Source of the DNA: Halorussus pelagicus
GTDB taxonomy: Archaea > Halobacteriota > Halobacteria > Halobacteriales > Haladaptataceae
Direction: 5' to 3'
Length of the DNA stretch: 64,000 bases
Assembly: GCF_004087835.1 (NCBI RefSeq)
Contig: NZ_CP035120.1
Location: forward strand, 239,358-303,357
Shown here: piece by piece, positions 1 to 8,439 of the stretch
Numbering within the stretch: position 1 is the first letter of the stretch
Layout of the letters: the number at the start of each line of letters is the position of its first letter
Position numbers and translations under genes: made by a program
Notes under the pieces: model-generated
Database searches by the model: none
What the model was told of the DNA's origin: nothing
Seen by the model: only the letters and a program-made list of their open reading frames with translations

Positions 1-605
1 CCCGCGTCCCGGAATCGCTCGGGAAGCCGCGAGCGCAGGGTCGGCGGGACGCGCGGAACTAGGCGCTCGGCCAGCATCGCCAGCGGTTTCCGCGCCAACG
101 CGTACACCGCCGAAGCGACCAGAACCGCGGCGACGAACGTCTGCTCCGGCCCGGTCCAGACCGCAAGGGCGGGCGCGGCGAAGACCCCGGCGACGAGCAG
201 GTCCTCGGGTGCGCCGTCGTAGCGAATCCAGCGCCGCGGCGCGACCCACCGCCCGCGGTAGTGGTCGAAGACCGCTCGTTCGGACTCCGCCTGCCACGGT
301 CTGAGTTCGAGACCGCCGCCCAACACGTCCATGAGCGAGTGGGCCGCCGCGCCCGCGAGAAACAGCGCGAGCGCGACCGTCTCGGCGACCGGCGCGACGA
401 CAGCGAGTGCGACTGCGGGGAGCGCGGCGACCGCGTAGTAGACCGGATAGTGGAGCGTTCGGCGGTGGCCCGCGTAGAGGTCGAAGTCGGGGAAGACGCT
501 CCCGACGACCCCCGCGACGAACGCGACGGGCGCGAACTCGGGCGCGACGGTGGCCGTCGCAGTTGCGAGAACGACGCCGAACAGGGCGTGAGTGGTCGCC
601 ATCAT
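1..605 (-). CDS. Membrane-bound metal-dependent hydrolase (YdjM/DUF457-like), partial
   Basis: The gene enters from the left edge, so its C-terminus is missing; about 201 codons are visible. The start is a double ATG (605 and 602), and a TTTATTA box lies at about 628-634, the spacing of a leaderless haloarchaeal transcript. The N-terminus MMATTHALFG, the VFPDFD motif, a following HYP and HSLMDVLGGG fit the histidine/aspartate pattern of membrane-bound YdjM-type hydrolases. Several hydrophobic segments alternate with these motifs. The substrate is unknown in this family, so only the family is called. Confidence 0.75.
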   Translation of the reverse strand, partial: MMATTHALFGVVLATATATVAPEFAPVAFVAGVVGSVFPDFDLYAGHRRTLHYPVYYAVAALPAVALAVVAPVAETVALALFLAGAAAHSLMDVLGGGLELRPWQAESERAVFDHYRGRWVAPRRWIRYDGAPEDLLVAGVFAAPALAVWTGPEQTFVAAVLVASAVYALARKPLAMLAERLVPRVPPTLRSRLPERFRDA

Positions 606-729
606 GAATGAGGCGTAGGTCTCGGGGTAATAAATGCGTATCGTGTGGTACGGTGTCTCTCCTCAGGAGTCGGCGACGAGGACAGACCCCCGGAGACAAG
701 ACGCTCGGGCCGTTACGGACGACCGACAG

Positions 730-1434
730 ATGCCCACCCGCGACCTCACGCAGTCGCTCGACACCGACGCGACAGTCTACCCCGGCGACCCGGAGGTAGA
801 GAGTTCTCCCGCGGCGACCCACGAGTCGGACGGCTATCGCGTGACGGAACTACGTCTCGGAACGCACTCCGGAACGCACATCGACGCGCCGAGTCACACC
901 GAACCGGACGGGAAAAATCTGGACGCGTTCGATATCGAATCGTTCGCCTTCGACGCGCGAGTCGTAGACTGCTCGGAGTCGGGAGCGCGCGAACCCATCG
1001 GTGTAGATGCGGTACCCGACTACGAGAGCAAAGAGAGTAGGGCGAATGGAGAGAGGAACGAAAACTCCGAAATCGAGATGCTGGTCTTCCGGACCGGGTG
1101 GGACGCCCACTGGGGAACCGACCGATACCTCGACCATCCGTATCTGACCGCGGACGCCGCGGCGGCGTGCGCCGACCGCGGGTGGCACGTCGGTCTCGAC
1201 GCGCTGAGTCCCGATCCGTCGCCGAGCGAGACCGGCGTGGAGAGTGCGAGCGAATCGAACGAGGGAGAACCAGCGGGCGTACCCGCCCATCGGGAACTGC
1301 TCGGGAGCGACCGATTCGTCGTGGAGAATCTGACCGGACTCGGAGACCTACCGGAGCGATTCGAACTGCGAGCCTATCCGCTCGCGCTGGCAGCAGCAGA
1401 CGGGTCGCCCGTCAGGGCCGTGGCGACGTGGTGA
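730..1434 (+). CDS. Cyclase family protein (kynurenine formamidase-like)
   Basis: A 234-residue protein with the signature metal-binding motif HSGTHIDAPSH (residues 46-56), diagnostic of the cyclase/kynurenine formamidase fold, which hydrolyses amide or ester bonds using a bound divalent metal. The open frame extends upstream to 634, but that extension is arginine-rich and unlike the family. MPTRDLTQSL at 730 matches the usual N-terminus. An acidic, low-complexity insert near residues 97-115 and another near 175-190 look like halophile surface loops. The true substrate cannot be told from sequence. Confidence 0.85.
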   Translation: MPTRDLTQSLDTDATVYPGDPEVESSPAATHESDGYRVTELRLGTHSGTHIDAPSHTEPDGKNLDAFDIESFAFDARVVDCSESGAREPIGVDAVPDYESKESRANGERNENSEIEMLVFRTGWDAHWGTDRYLDHPYLTADAAAACADRGWHVGLDALSPDPSPSETGVESASESNEGEPAGVPAHRELLGSDRFVVENLTGLGDLPERFELRAYPLALAAADGSPVRAVATW

Positions 1435-1456
1435 GCGCCGGACCGTACCCGAACGT

Positions 1457-1687
1457 TCAGTGTGTGGACGGAAGCACGTCTTTCACGGGATAGAGGTCTT
1501 CGTGAATGCCTTCGGCGTCGCAGTCGTCGTTCGGACATCGGTAGTACCAGCCGTCGTCCGTGGCCTCTGCGGCCTGAAACCGCTCCCCGCATCGCCCGCA
1601 AAACAGCAGGGACTCGAAGTCGTCCGCGCCGCGGGAAAGGTCTACGCCGTCAGTGCTGGTCTCCCGACTCTCGAGCAGTTGTTCCAT
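1457..1687 (-). CDS. Small zinc-ribbon protein
   Basis: 76 residues, acidic. Two cysteine pairs, CGRC (about residues 30-33) and CPNDDC (about 51-56), form a probable zinc ribbon; the rest has no recognised domain. It starts with ATG at 1687 and an AT-rich ATTAAAG box lies about 25 bases upstream. It converges on the cyclase gene, leaving about 20 bases between the two stops. Proteins like this are common in haloarchaea and may bind nucleic acid or partner proteins; that is inference. Confidence 0.7.
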   Translation of the reverse strand: MEQLLESRETSTDGVDLSRGADDFESLLFCGRCGERFQAAEATDDGWYYRCPNDDCDAEGIHEDLYPVKDVLPSTH

Positions 1688-1793
1688 AGTCGTATTTCAC
1701 CGGGCATCGTATTAAAGACCCACCGTTTTTCCCCACGTCCGGGGATGTTGATGGAAAATTTAGCGCTAGACGTTTAGAATCGAATCCGGTTCG

Positions 1794-2639
1794 TCACCGA
1801 GCGCGCAGGTACCACGCGACGCCGAGCGCGAGCAGAACGACGAGGCCGCCCGCGAAGAAGACCAGCCCCGGCGGGAGACCGCCCGAGGCGAGTTCGCTCG
1901 CTCCCGAGTCGGTCAGCGTCGTCGCGGCCTGCTCGGTGACAGTCCGAGTCGCCTGCTCGACGGTCTCGGTCGGGTCCGCGCCGGTCTGGACCTCTTCGAC
2001 GGTCGTCCGGGCTGATTCGGTTTGGGTCTCCACAGTCTCCGTCTCGGCCGTCGTCCGCGTGCCTTCCGCCTCGGTGGCCGCTGCTCGGGTCGTCGCGGCG
2101 TCGCCGGGAGCGGTCGCGTTCTCGGCCACGGTGGTCGTGGCCGCCGACTCGCCGCCCGACCGAGAGAGATCGGCGTCAATAGGGCCGACGACCGCGTTCG
2201 GGCCGCCGAAGAGTCGCTGGACAAGGAGACTCGACAGACCCAAAATTCCGAGTCCGCCGAGCAGACTGGAGAGGGCCGATTCGAGACCGGGCGCGTCGTC
2301 CTCGCCGCCCGCGAAGACGACCAGCGGTTTTGCGGCGGGCGCATACACCTTCATCTCACGGCCCTTCTCGGAGTAGACGGTATCTGCGACCTCCACGAGG
2401 TCGGCGTCGGTCAGTCGTTCGAGGTGATACCGGACGTTCTGGATGGAGGTATCGGCGGTCTCAGCGAGTTCGGAGGGCGTCGCGGGGTCGTCGTACAGCG
2501 CCGCGAGGAGGTCGCGGGCCGTCTCGGACTGGAGGGCCGCGAGCAGGTCGTCGGCGTCGTCGCTATCGACGCCGACGACTCTGGGTTCGCCCCCGTCACC
2601 GGCCGAGGGGTCGGGACTGGAGGGCAGGAGGTCGGCCAT
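1794..2639 (-). CDS. Winged helix-turn-helix (ArsR-like) regulator with C-terminal membrane anchor
   Basis: 281 residues. Residues about 30-105 form an ArsR-like winged helix (TPSELAETADTSIQNVRYHL is the recognition region). A hydrophobic segment follows at about 140-160. Next is a long Thr/Ala/Glu-rich linker (about 170-250) and a C-terminal transmembrane helix with a positive end (WYLRAR). The layout suggests a membrane-tethered transcription regulator sensing envelope state, but the signal is unknown. The gene stands alone between two small zinc-ribbon genes. Confidence 0.8.
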   Translation of the reverse strand: MADLLPSSPDPSAGDGGEPRVVGVDSDDADDLLAALQSETARDLLAALYDDPATPSELAETADTSIQNVRYHLERLTDADLVEVADTVYSEKGREMKVYAPAAKPLVVFAGGEDDAPGLESALSSLLGGLGILGLSSLLVQRLFGGPNAVVGPIDADLSRSGGESAATTTVAENATAPGDAATTRAAATEAEGTRTTAETETVETQTESARTTVEEVQTGADPTETVEQATRTVTEQAATTLTDSGASELASGGLPPGLVFFAGGLVVLLALGVAWYLRAR

Positions 2640-2771
2640 ACCGACGTGTTGCGCGTAGCCGAGTTATAATTTTGTCCCTGTCGCGTCGGTAGAATTCCGG
2701 TTGTTTTCGTCGGGACTCTCCTCGCCGACTCTGCCCAAAGCTACAAGCCGAAAAGCGTGGTAACTCACGGC

Positions 2772-2915
2772 ATGGCGACGTGTCCGAACTGCGAGTCCGA
2801 CATCAGCGAATGGGCCACCCGACTGGAGCAGGCAGACGCCGCTAGCACGCCGAAAGTCTGGACCTGCCCGGACTGCGACGTGATACTGGGCGTCTCGGAC
2901 TGGGGGTCGTCGTAG
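2772..2915 (+). CDS. Very small zinc-ribbon protein (47 residues)
   Basis: A short reading frame: MATCPNCESDISEW at the start, then TCPDCDV near residues 32-38, giving two CxxC pairs spaced like a zinc ribbon. A TACAAG-type box lies about 30 bases before the ATG. Codon use is haloarchaeal. Immediately after the stop, the heptamer AGCGTTT recurs three times (2914, 2926, 2944) in a T-rich stretch that may act as a terminator. Function unknown. Confidence 0.65.
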   Translation: MATCPNCESDISEWATRLEQADAASTPKVWTCPDCDVILGVSDWGSS

Positions 2916-3051
2916 CGTTTGCATAAGCGTTTACGTTTTCGTTAGCGTTTGCGCTTTCAATTTCGTCGTTCGGGTCCTTTAGCGCCGGAAGTGACTAGAT
3001 TCGGAGCGCAGATAGGAGCGTATATCTATCAGGGTGACAGAATTTTTCACG

Positions 3052-3291
3052 ATGCCGGACGCTTCGTGGTCGCTCGTCCGCTTCGTCACCACGGCCCTCG
3101 TGCTTGGACCACCGGTCGCCATCTACGTCTATCGGGACCGAACGCGCCGCGGGAAACCTCGACCGCTCGCGTGGGCGCTCGGACTCGGGATTCTCGGCCT
3201 GCCGGGACTGTGCGTCCACCTCTACCTGCGCGGGGACTTCGGGTTCGGCGCAAAGCGCGACGACGAGGTGACGGACAACGAGCCAGATTGA
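3052..3291 (+). CDS. Small membrane protein
   Basis: 79 residues starting MPDASWSLVR. One hydrophobic segment spans about residues 6-23 and a second about 38-56, with basic residues (YRDRTRRGK) between them and an acidic tail. A TATATCTA box at 3021-3028 sits about 27 bases before the ATG at 3052, so I prefer this start to the GTG at 3034. Looks like a two-helix membrane protein with no recognised domain; function unknown. Confidence 0.6.
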   Translation: MPDASWSLVRFVTTALVLGPPVAIYVYRDRTRRGKPRPLAWALGLGILGLPGLCVHLYLRGDFGFGAKRDDEVTDNEPD

Positions 3292-3339
3292 ACAGTGTAA
3301 GAAAAATGTTTAGCTGTCTGAAGTAACGCAAAATGTTGC

Positions 3340-4401
3340 TCAAAACTCCGTGACGACTTCGATGCCGACGGTCCCGTAGTCGCTCATCGCGGCGAGACGG
3401 TCGGGTACGTCGGCGAGCGCGACTTCGTTGGTCACCAGTTCGGCGGGCGAGACGACGCCGCCCTCAAGCATCCGGAGCAGTTCGCCGTAGCGCGTCGGCG
3501 GCATCCCGCGCGACCCGAGGAACGTCACCTCGTTCATCGTCATCGCGTCCGTCGGGAGCGACACCTCGCCGCGCTCCTCGTCGGTCGTCAGGCCGAGTTG
3601 GAGGTGCTGGCCGCGCTTGCGGAGGCAGGCCACCGAGTTCCGGCAGGTTTCGGCGACGCCGAGCGCGTCCACCGAGACGTGCGCCCCGCCGCCGGTCGCG
3701 CGCTGGACGCGGGCCGGTACGTCCACGACGCGCTCGGCGTTAACGGTCTCGTCAGCGCCCAAATCGCGGGCTTTCGCCAGTTTCTCATCGTCGAGGTCCA
3801 CCGCGACGACGGTCGCGCCGAGCGCGTCAGCGACGTGGACCGCCGAGAGACCGACGCCGCCACAGCCGTGGACCGCCACCCAGTCGCCGGGCGTCAGGTC
3901 GGCGCGGTGGGCGAGTCCGTGGTAGGCGGTGGCGAACCTGCATCCGAGACCGGCCATCTCGACGGGCGAGACGCCAGCGGGCAGTTCCACCGCATTGTAG
4001 TCGGCGTATGGAACGTGGACCTGTTCGGCGAACGCGCCGGGCGCATCGCGCTCGAACCCGAGCGCCAGTCCATCCTCGCAGACGTTGCCCCGGCCGTTCC
4101 GGCAGTTTTCGCAGTCGCCGCGCCCAAGGTTGAACGGCACCGCGATGCGGTCGCCCTCCGCGAATCGCTCAACCGAGTCGCCGACCGCGACGACGGTGCC
4201 CGCGGGTTCGTGGCCGAGAATCTGGCCCGTCGGCACTCGGTCGTCGGCCCACTCGCCGTGGCCCTGCCACGCGTGCCAGTCGCTCCGGCAGATGCCACAG
4301 GCCTCAGTCCGGACGACGACGCCGTGAGCGTCGGGGTCTGGGTCCGGGATAGTCTCGATTTCGAGTGGCTCGCCGTACTCGCGCAGGACTGCGGCTCTCA
4401 T
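3340..4401 (-). CDS. Zinc-dependent alcohol dehydrogenase
   Basis: 353 residues of the medium-chain dehydrogenase/reductase family, which oxidises alcohols with NAD(P). Catalytic zinc ligands are Cys38 (in CGICRSD), His64-Glu65 (GHEPAG) and Cys154. The Rossmann motif GCGGVG is at 179-184, followed by the acidic AVDLDD strand end, which favours NAD. The structural-zinc loop holds only Cys97, Cys100 and Cys108; the usual first cysteine is absent. The open frame runs 63 codons further upstream, but MRAAVLREYG is the normal family start. Substrate not predictable. Confidence 0.9.
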   Translation of the reverse strand: MRAAVLREYGEPLEIETIPDPDPDAHGVVVRTEACGICRSDWHAWQGHGEWADDRVPTGQILGHEPAGTVVAVGDSVERFAEGDRIAVPFNLGRGDCENCRNGRGNVCEDGLALGFERDAPGAFAEQVHVPYADYNAVELPAGVSPVEMAGLGCRFATAYHGLAHRADLTPGDWVAVHGCGGVGLSAVHVADALGATVVAVDLDDEKLAKARDLGADETVNAERVVDVPARVQRATGGGAHVSVDALGVAETCRNSVACLRKRGQHLQLGLTTDEERGEVSLPTDAMTMNEVTFLGSRGMPPTRYGELLRMLEGGVVSPAELVTNEVALADVPDRLAAMSDYGTVGIEVVTEF

Positions 4402-4487
4402 GTCGGGAGTGTTTCTCTCGGTCGCCGTTAAATAGTGGGGTAGAATCAACCGCGCGAACGATGGATTCGGACGCCGTCGCGGCGGCC

Positions 4488-6455
4488 CTACGCCGAATCG
4501 ACCCGCGACGGCGCGCTCGCGCTCTCGGTCGGGGCGTCCGCGTCTCCGACCTGAAACGTCGAGAGGAGCGACTGAAGTCGCTCGACCCACTCGGTGAGCG
4601 ACTCGACGTTCGCGCTGACCTGCGACGCGGACGAGGCCTGTTGCTCGGCGGTCGCCGAGACGCTTTCGACCTCCTCGGCGGTCGTCCGACTGATGTCGGC
4701 GACCTCCTCGACCGTCGCCACCGTCTGCTCGGCAGCGTGGGCTTGGTCGTCGGTGGCGTCGCGTATCTCCCGGACGCCGCCGTCGGTCTCCTCAGCGTTC
4801 TCACGGACGCGGGCGAACGCATCGACGACCTCTCGGACCGCCTCGACCGACTGCTCGACGTGTCGCTGGGCCGACTGCACCTCGGCGGCGGTCGCCTCCG
4901 CTTGGGCCTGCACCTCGCCGATGAGCTGTTCGATGTCGCCAGCCGACTCGCGCGTCTCGTCGGCTAACTGTTTGACCTCCTCGGCGACGACCGCGAAGCC
5001 CTCCCCGTCGTTGCCGCCGTCCGCGCTTCCAGCGCGGGCGGCCTCGATGTTGGCGTTGAGCGCGAGCATGTTCGTCTGCCCCGCGATGTCGCCGATGAGT
5101 TCCACGATATCGCCGATTTCGCCCATCCGGTCGTCGAGCGCCGCGACGTTCTCGGCGGTCGCGTCGATGGCGTCCTCGACCGCTCGGGCGTTGTCGATGG
5201 CGTCGCGCGCTGTCGCCTCGGCGTCGTCGGCGACCGCGGCGGTCTCGGTGGACGTGTCGGCGACGGTCTCGGCGGAGGCGGCGACCTCCTCGATGGTCGC
5301 CGAGATTTCGTTCATCGCCGTCGAGGCGTCTTCGAGCATCCGGCGCTGGTCGTCCGCACCGGTGGCTATCCCCTGAATCGAGTCGCTGACCTTCTCGCTG
5401 GCCTGCTCTATCTCCTCGGTCCCGGCGTCGGCCTCCTCGCTGATGGCCGCGACCTCGTGGGCGAACGACTGAATTTCGGCCATCGCGGACTCGGTCTCGG
5501 ACAGCATCTCGTTGAACGCCTCGGCGATTTCGGTCATCGCCTCGCTCTCGCTGTCGGCGTCGAGTCGGACGGCGAGGTCGCCCGCCGCCGCCCGCGCCAT
5601 GGCGGCACTGTAGGCTTCGGCTTTGGTTTCGAGGTGGTCGTTTAGTCGTTCGACCTCCTCTTGTCGGGTCTCGGCCTCGGCTTTGGCGCGTTCGGCTTCG
5701 CGCTTGGCCTCTTCGGCTTCCGCCCGTGCGGCTTCGAGTTCCGCCTGCTTCTGTTCGAGGGTCTCGACCTGCGCAGTCTTCTCGCGGGTCCGTTCGAGTT
5801 GCTCTCGGGTCTCTTCACGGGAGCGTTCGGTCGAGTACCAGTGGGTCATCAGCGCCGCCGCGAGCGCCAAGACGAACGCCGCGTGGATGACCGCCCACGC
5901 CCACGGGTTGTTGATGGCGGCGGCGTGGTTGTAGACGCGACTCGGGTCGATCATCCCGAAGTAGCCGTGCTGGACGGCGACGAAGACGATTCCCAACAGG
6001 AAGGGAACCCAATCCTCGTAGATGGCGACCACGGCCATCACGACGAAGAAGTGGAAGTGCGCTTCGATGAAGCCCCCCGAGAAGTGGATAAGAAACGAAC
6101 ACGAGAACACCAGTCCGGCCGTCGCAAGGGCGGTCCGGGTGCGCCGCTCGAACCGCGACCAGTTTGCCAACAGCGCGAGCGCGACGACGACGCCGAGTTC
6201 GAGGAGCACCGACGAGAGCGGAATGCTGGGGATGGTCGCGCCCGTGACCGACTCAGTGCCCTCGTAGAGACCCAGCGCGAGGAGGACGGGCACGTGCGCG
6301 ACGAGGAAGATGAGGACGTGCCGGTGGCGAGTGCGCCACATCTCCTCGGGGATGGACTGTCCGTCCGGAATGTACTTGACGTACTCTCGAATCGTTTGCC
6401 GCCACCCGCTCGCTCGGGATTCGACCCCGCGAGCGTCGGGTTCGGTCTCCGCCAT
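4488..6455 (-). CDS. Methyl-accepting chemotaxis (Htr-type) transducer
   Basis: 655 residues. The N-terminal third carries about six transmembrane helices (roughly 47-65, 76-97, 106-127, 130-147, 148-167, 184-205). A long charged coiled coil (about 210-275), a HAMP-like segment (about 275-330) and the cytoplasmic signalling domain follow. The conserved hairpin tip with GQTNMLALNANIEAARAG is present. It would relay a signal to CheA/CheW, with methylation on the Glu/Ala-rich helices. The multi-helix sensor resembles no ligand domain I can name. No che or receptor partner lies beside it. Confidence 0.93.
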   Translation of the reverse strand: MAETEPDARGVESRASGWRQTIREYVKYIPDGQSIPEEMWRTRHRHVLIFLVAHVPVLLALGLYEGTESVTGATIPSIPLSSVLLELGVVVALALLANWSRFERRTRTALATAGLVFSCSFLIHFSGGFIEAHFHFFVVMAVVAIYEDWVPFLLGIVFVAVQHGYFGMIDPSRVYNHAAAINNPWAWAVIHAAFVLALAAALMTHWYSTERSREETREQLERTREKTAQVETLEQKQAELEAARAEAEEAKREAERAKAEAETRQEEVERLNDHLETKAEAYSAAMARAAAGDLAVRLDADSESEAMTEIAEAFNEMLSETESAMAEIQSFAHEVAAISEEADAGTEEIEQASEKVSDSIQGIATGADDQRRMLEDASTAMNEISATIEEVAASAETVADTSTETAAVADDAEATARDAIDNARAVEDAIDATAENVAALDDRMGEIGDIVELIGDIAGQTNMLALNANIEAARAGSADGGNDGEGFAVVAEEVKQLADETRESAGDIEQLIGEVQAQAEATAAEVQSAQRHVEQSVEAVREVVDAFARVRENAEETDGGVREIRDATDDQAHAAEQTVATVEEVADISRTTAEEVESVSATAEQQASSASQVSANVESLTEWVERLQSLLSTFQVGDADAPTESASAPSRVDSA

Positions 6456-6645
6456 GTAACGCTACGAGTAGCGGTGAATCAAAAATATTTGGACTGTGAG
6501 TCGGAGATACACTAACTAATCTACATTTTTGCGTTTGGAATTCGGCTCTGGTCGGCGAGTCCCCGAAACCCGGTGAGCCGATTCCCGCGAACCGCGACCG
6601 GAGTCGGCGCACAGAACTAAGGCTGAACCCACCGACACGACGAGC

Positions 6646-7605
6646 ATGGAGTACGTCAGACTCGGGTCCACGGGAACGAAGGTCTCGGAAATCTGCTTCG
6701 GGACATGGCGCTTCGCCAAGGAAACTGACGGGACCGTCGAGACCGACCGGAAGACCGCCCACCGACTGCTCGACGCCGCGTGGGACCGCGGCGTCAACTT
6801 CATCGACACCGCGAACGTCTACGGCGACCCCAACGGCACCGCCGAGGAGTGGATCGGCGACTGGCTCTCGGACTACGACCGAGAGGACTTCGTGCTGGCC
6901 TCGAAGGTCTATTTCGGGTTCGCCGATGGTCCCAACGACCGGGGACTCTCGCGCAAGCACATCCGCGACCAAATCGAGGGCACACTCGAACGACTCGGCA
7001 CGGACTACCTCGACGTGTACTACATCCACCGCTGGGACGACGAGACGCCCATCGAAGAGACTCTGCGGACCTTGAACGACCTCGTACGCAAAGAGAAAGT
7101 CAACTACCTCGCCGCGAGTTCGATGGCGGCGTGGCAACTGACCAAGGCGCTCTGGACCAGCGACGCCGAGGGACTGGAACGCTTCGAAGTCACCCAACCC
7201 CGATTCAACGCGGCCTACCGCGACCCCGTGAGCGACTACCTGGACGTGTGCGCGGACCAGAACCTCGCGGTCTGTCCCTACTCGCCGCTGGAAGGCGGCT
7301 TTCTGACCGGGAAGTACGAGGGCGACGCCGACGGTCCGGAGGGGTCGCGCGGCGACCTCTCCGACTGGACGAACCGCTTCGACGAGCGTCAGTGGGACGT
7401 GCTGGACGAGATTCGCGCGGTCGGCGACGAAATCGACGCCACGCCCGCGCAGGTGTCGCTCCGGTGGCTGGCCGACCAGCGCGAGTTCCAATGCATTCCC
7501 ATCGTCGGCGCGCGGACGCCCGACCAGTTAGACGAGAATCTGGGCGCGACAGAGGTGTCGCTGTCGGACGACCAGTTCGAGCGGATTCGGGAGGCGTACG
7601 AGTGA
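6646..7605 (+). CDS. Aldo/keto reductase
   Basis: 319 residues, full length for the family. The catalytic tetrad is visible: Asp54 and Tyr59 (FIDTANVYG), Lys87 (VLASKVYF) and His128 (YYIHRW). It should reduce aldehydes or ketones with NADPH in a TIM barrel. The C-terminal SLRWLADQ and IVGARTPDQLDENL segments match the cofactor-binding end of the family. It is transcribed divergently from the transducer across about 190 bases. Substrate unknown. Confidence 0.92.
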   Translation: MEYVRLGSTGTKVSEICFGTWRFAKETDGTVETDRKTAHRLLDAAWDRGVNFIDTANVYGDPNGTAEEWIGDWLSDYDREDFVLASKVYFGFADGPNDRGLSRKHIRDQIEGTLERLGTDYLDVYYIHRWDDETPIEETLRTLNDLVRKEKVNYLAASSMAAWQLTKALWTSDAEGLERFEVTQPRFNAAYRDPVSDYLDVCADQNLAVCPYSPLEGGFLTGKYEGDADGPEGSRGDLSDWTNRFDERQWDVLDEIRAVGDEIDATPAQVSLRWLADQREFQCIPIVGARTPDQLDENLGATEVSLSDDQFERIREAYE

Positions 7606-7615
7606 GGACTCCCTG

Positions 7616-7642
7616 CTCATGAGACCCCACATGAGGTTTAAG
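7616..7642 (+). promoter_or_regulatory. vapBC promoter with inverted-repeat operator candidate
   Basis: CTCATG (7616-7621) and CATGAG (7630-7635) form a 6-bp inverted repeat directly upstream of a TTTAAG TATA-like box (7637-7642). The box lies about 28 bases before the vapB ATG, so the repeat overlaps where TFB would contact DNA. This suits autorepression by the AbrB-type antitoxin. Confidence 0.5.
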
Positions 7643-7666
7643 ACGGTCGAGTGACAACTGTTACGT

Positions 7667-7927
7667 ATGGCAACAAACGGAGAGCAGACGACGATTAATG
7701 ACCACTACTCGGTCACGGTTCCGGCGGCGATTCGAAATCGACTCGACATTCAACCGGGCGACAAACTCGATTGGGCAGTTACCGACAACGGCAACCTCGT
7801 CGTCGAAGTGGTCAAACAGCGGTATGGAGCGTTCGAGGACTTCGAGGCCGTCGATATGGGCAAAACAGACGTTGCCAACGACCACGACGTTGCAGGTGTC
7901 GAGAACGAATACGACGAGGGACGCTAA
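7667..7927 (+). CDS. vapB: AbrB/MazE-type antitoxin of a VapBC pair
   Basis: 86 residues. The N-terminal half is a swapped-hairpin AbrB DNA-binding domain (YSVTVPAAIRNRLDIQPGDK, residues 14-33, then LDWAVTDNGNLVVEV). The acidic C-terminal half would wrap and inhibit the toxin. Its TAA overlaps the toxin's ATG by one base (TAATG), so the two genes are translationally coupled. It probably represses its own promoter through the inverted repeat just upstream. Confidence 0.88.
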   Translation: MATNGEQTTINDHYSVTVPAAIRNRLDIQPGDKLDWAVTDNGNLVVEVVKQRYGAFEDFEAVDMGKTDVANDHDVAGVENEYDEGR

Positions 7928-8358
7928 TGGCTGTCGCGGTTATCGACACGAACGTCCTCGTCGCTCGCGTGAGTTCCCGAGACGCGAATCACGACGCGGC
8001 AACCGCTATTGTCGATGCGGCCGACCACGGCGACCTGCCGACGATGCGAGTCACGAACTACGTGCTGATAGAGACGTTGAACTACCTCCACGAGCGCAAA
8101 CAGCATCGAGTGGCAGTCAAATTCTACGAGCGTCTCAACGAAGCGGCGGGTTTCGAGTTAGTTCATACGCCGAAAACCGACTTCTCGACTGCCGTCGAGT
8201 TGTTCGAGCGACACGACGGTCTCTCGTTCGGTGACGCGACAATCGGGGCGTATATGAACCGTGAAGGGTTGGAGCATCTGTACAGCTTCGACGACGATTT
8301 CGACGTGGTCGGCGAGATTACGCGCTTCGAAACGGCAACAAATCCGTTCAAACCGTGA
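7927..8358 (+). CDS. vapC: PIN-domain ribonuclease toxin of a VapBC pair
   Basis: 143 residues, a complete PIN domain. The acidic metal-binding residues are Asp7 (VIDTNVL), Glu49 (LIETLNYL), Asp103 (FGDATIGAYM) and the Asp122-126 cluster (SFDDDFD). PIN toxins cut RNA, often tRNA or rRNA; the target here cannot be predicted. The frame is open further upstream, but the ATG at 7927 overlaps the antitoxin stop and gives the normal family length. All catalytic residues are present, so it looks active. Confidence 0.9.
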   Translation: MAVAVIDTNVLVARVSSRDANHDAATAIVDAADHGDLPTMRVTNYVLIETLNYLHERKQHRVAVKFYERLNEAAGFELVHTPKTDFSTAVELFERHDGLSFGDATIGAYMNREGLEHLYSFDDDFDVVGEITRFETATNPFKP

Positions 8359-8439
8359 TAGTCTTGTGGAGAGTCCGGTACCGGCCCCGAGACTTCCGTC
8401 ACAGCCGGAGTTTTATAGCTGTCCTGAAAAGACCACCTC

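Noticed and set aside
261..611. Plus-strand arginine/glutamate-rich frame over the first gene
   Set aside because: It is antisense to a clear membrane hydrolase gene with a good start and promoter.
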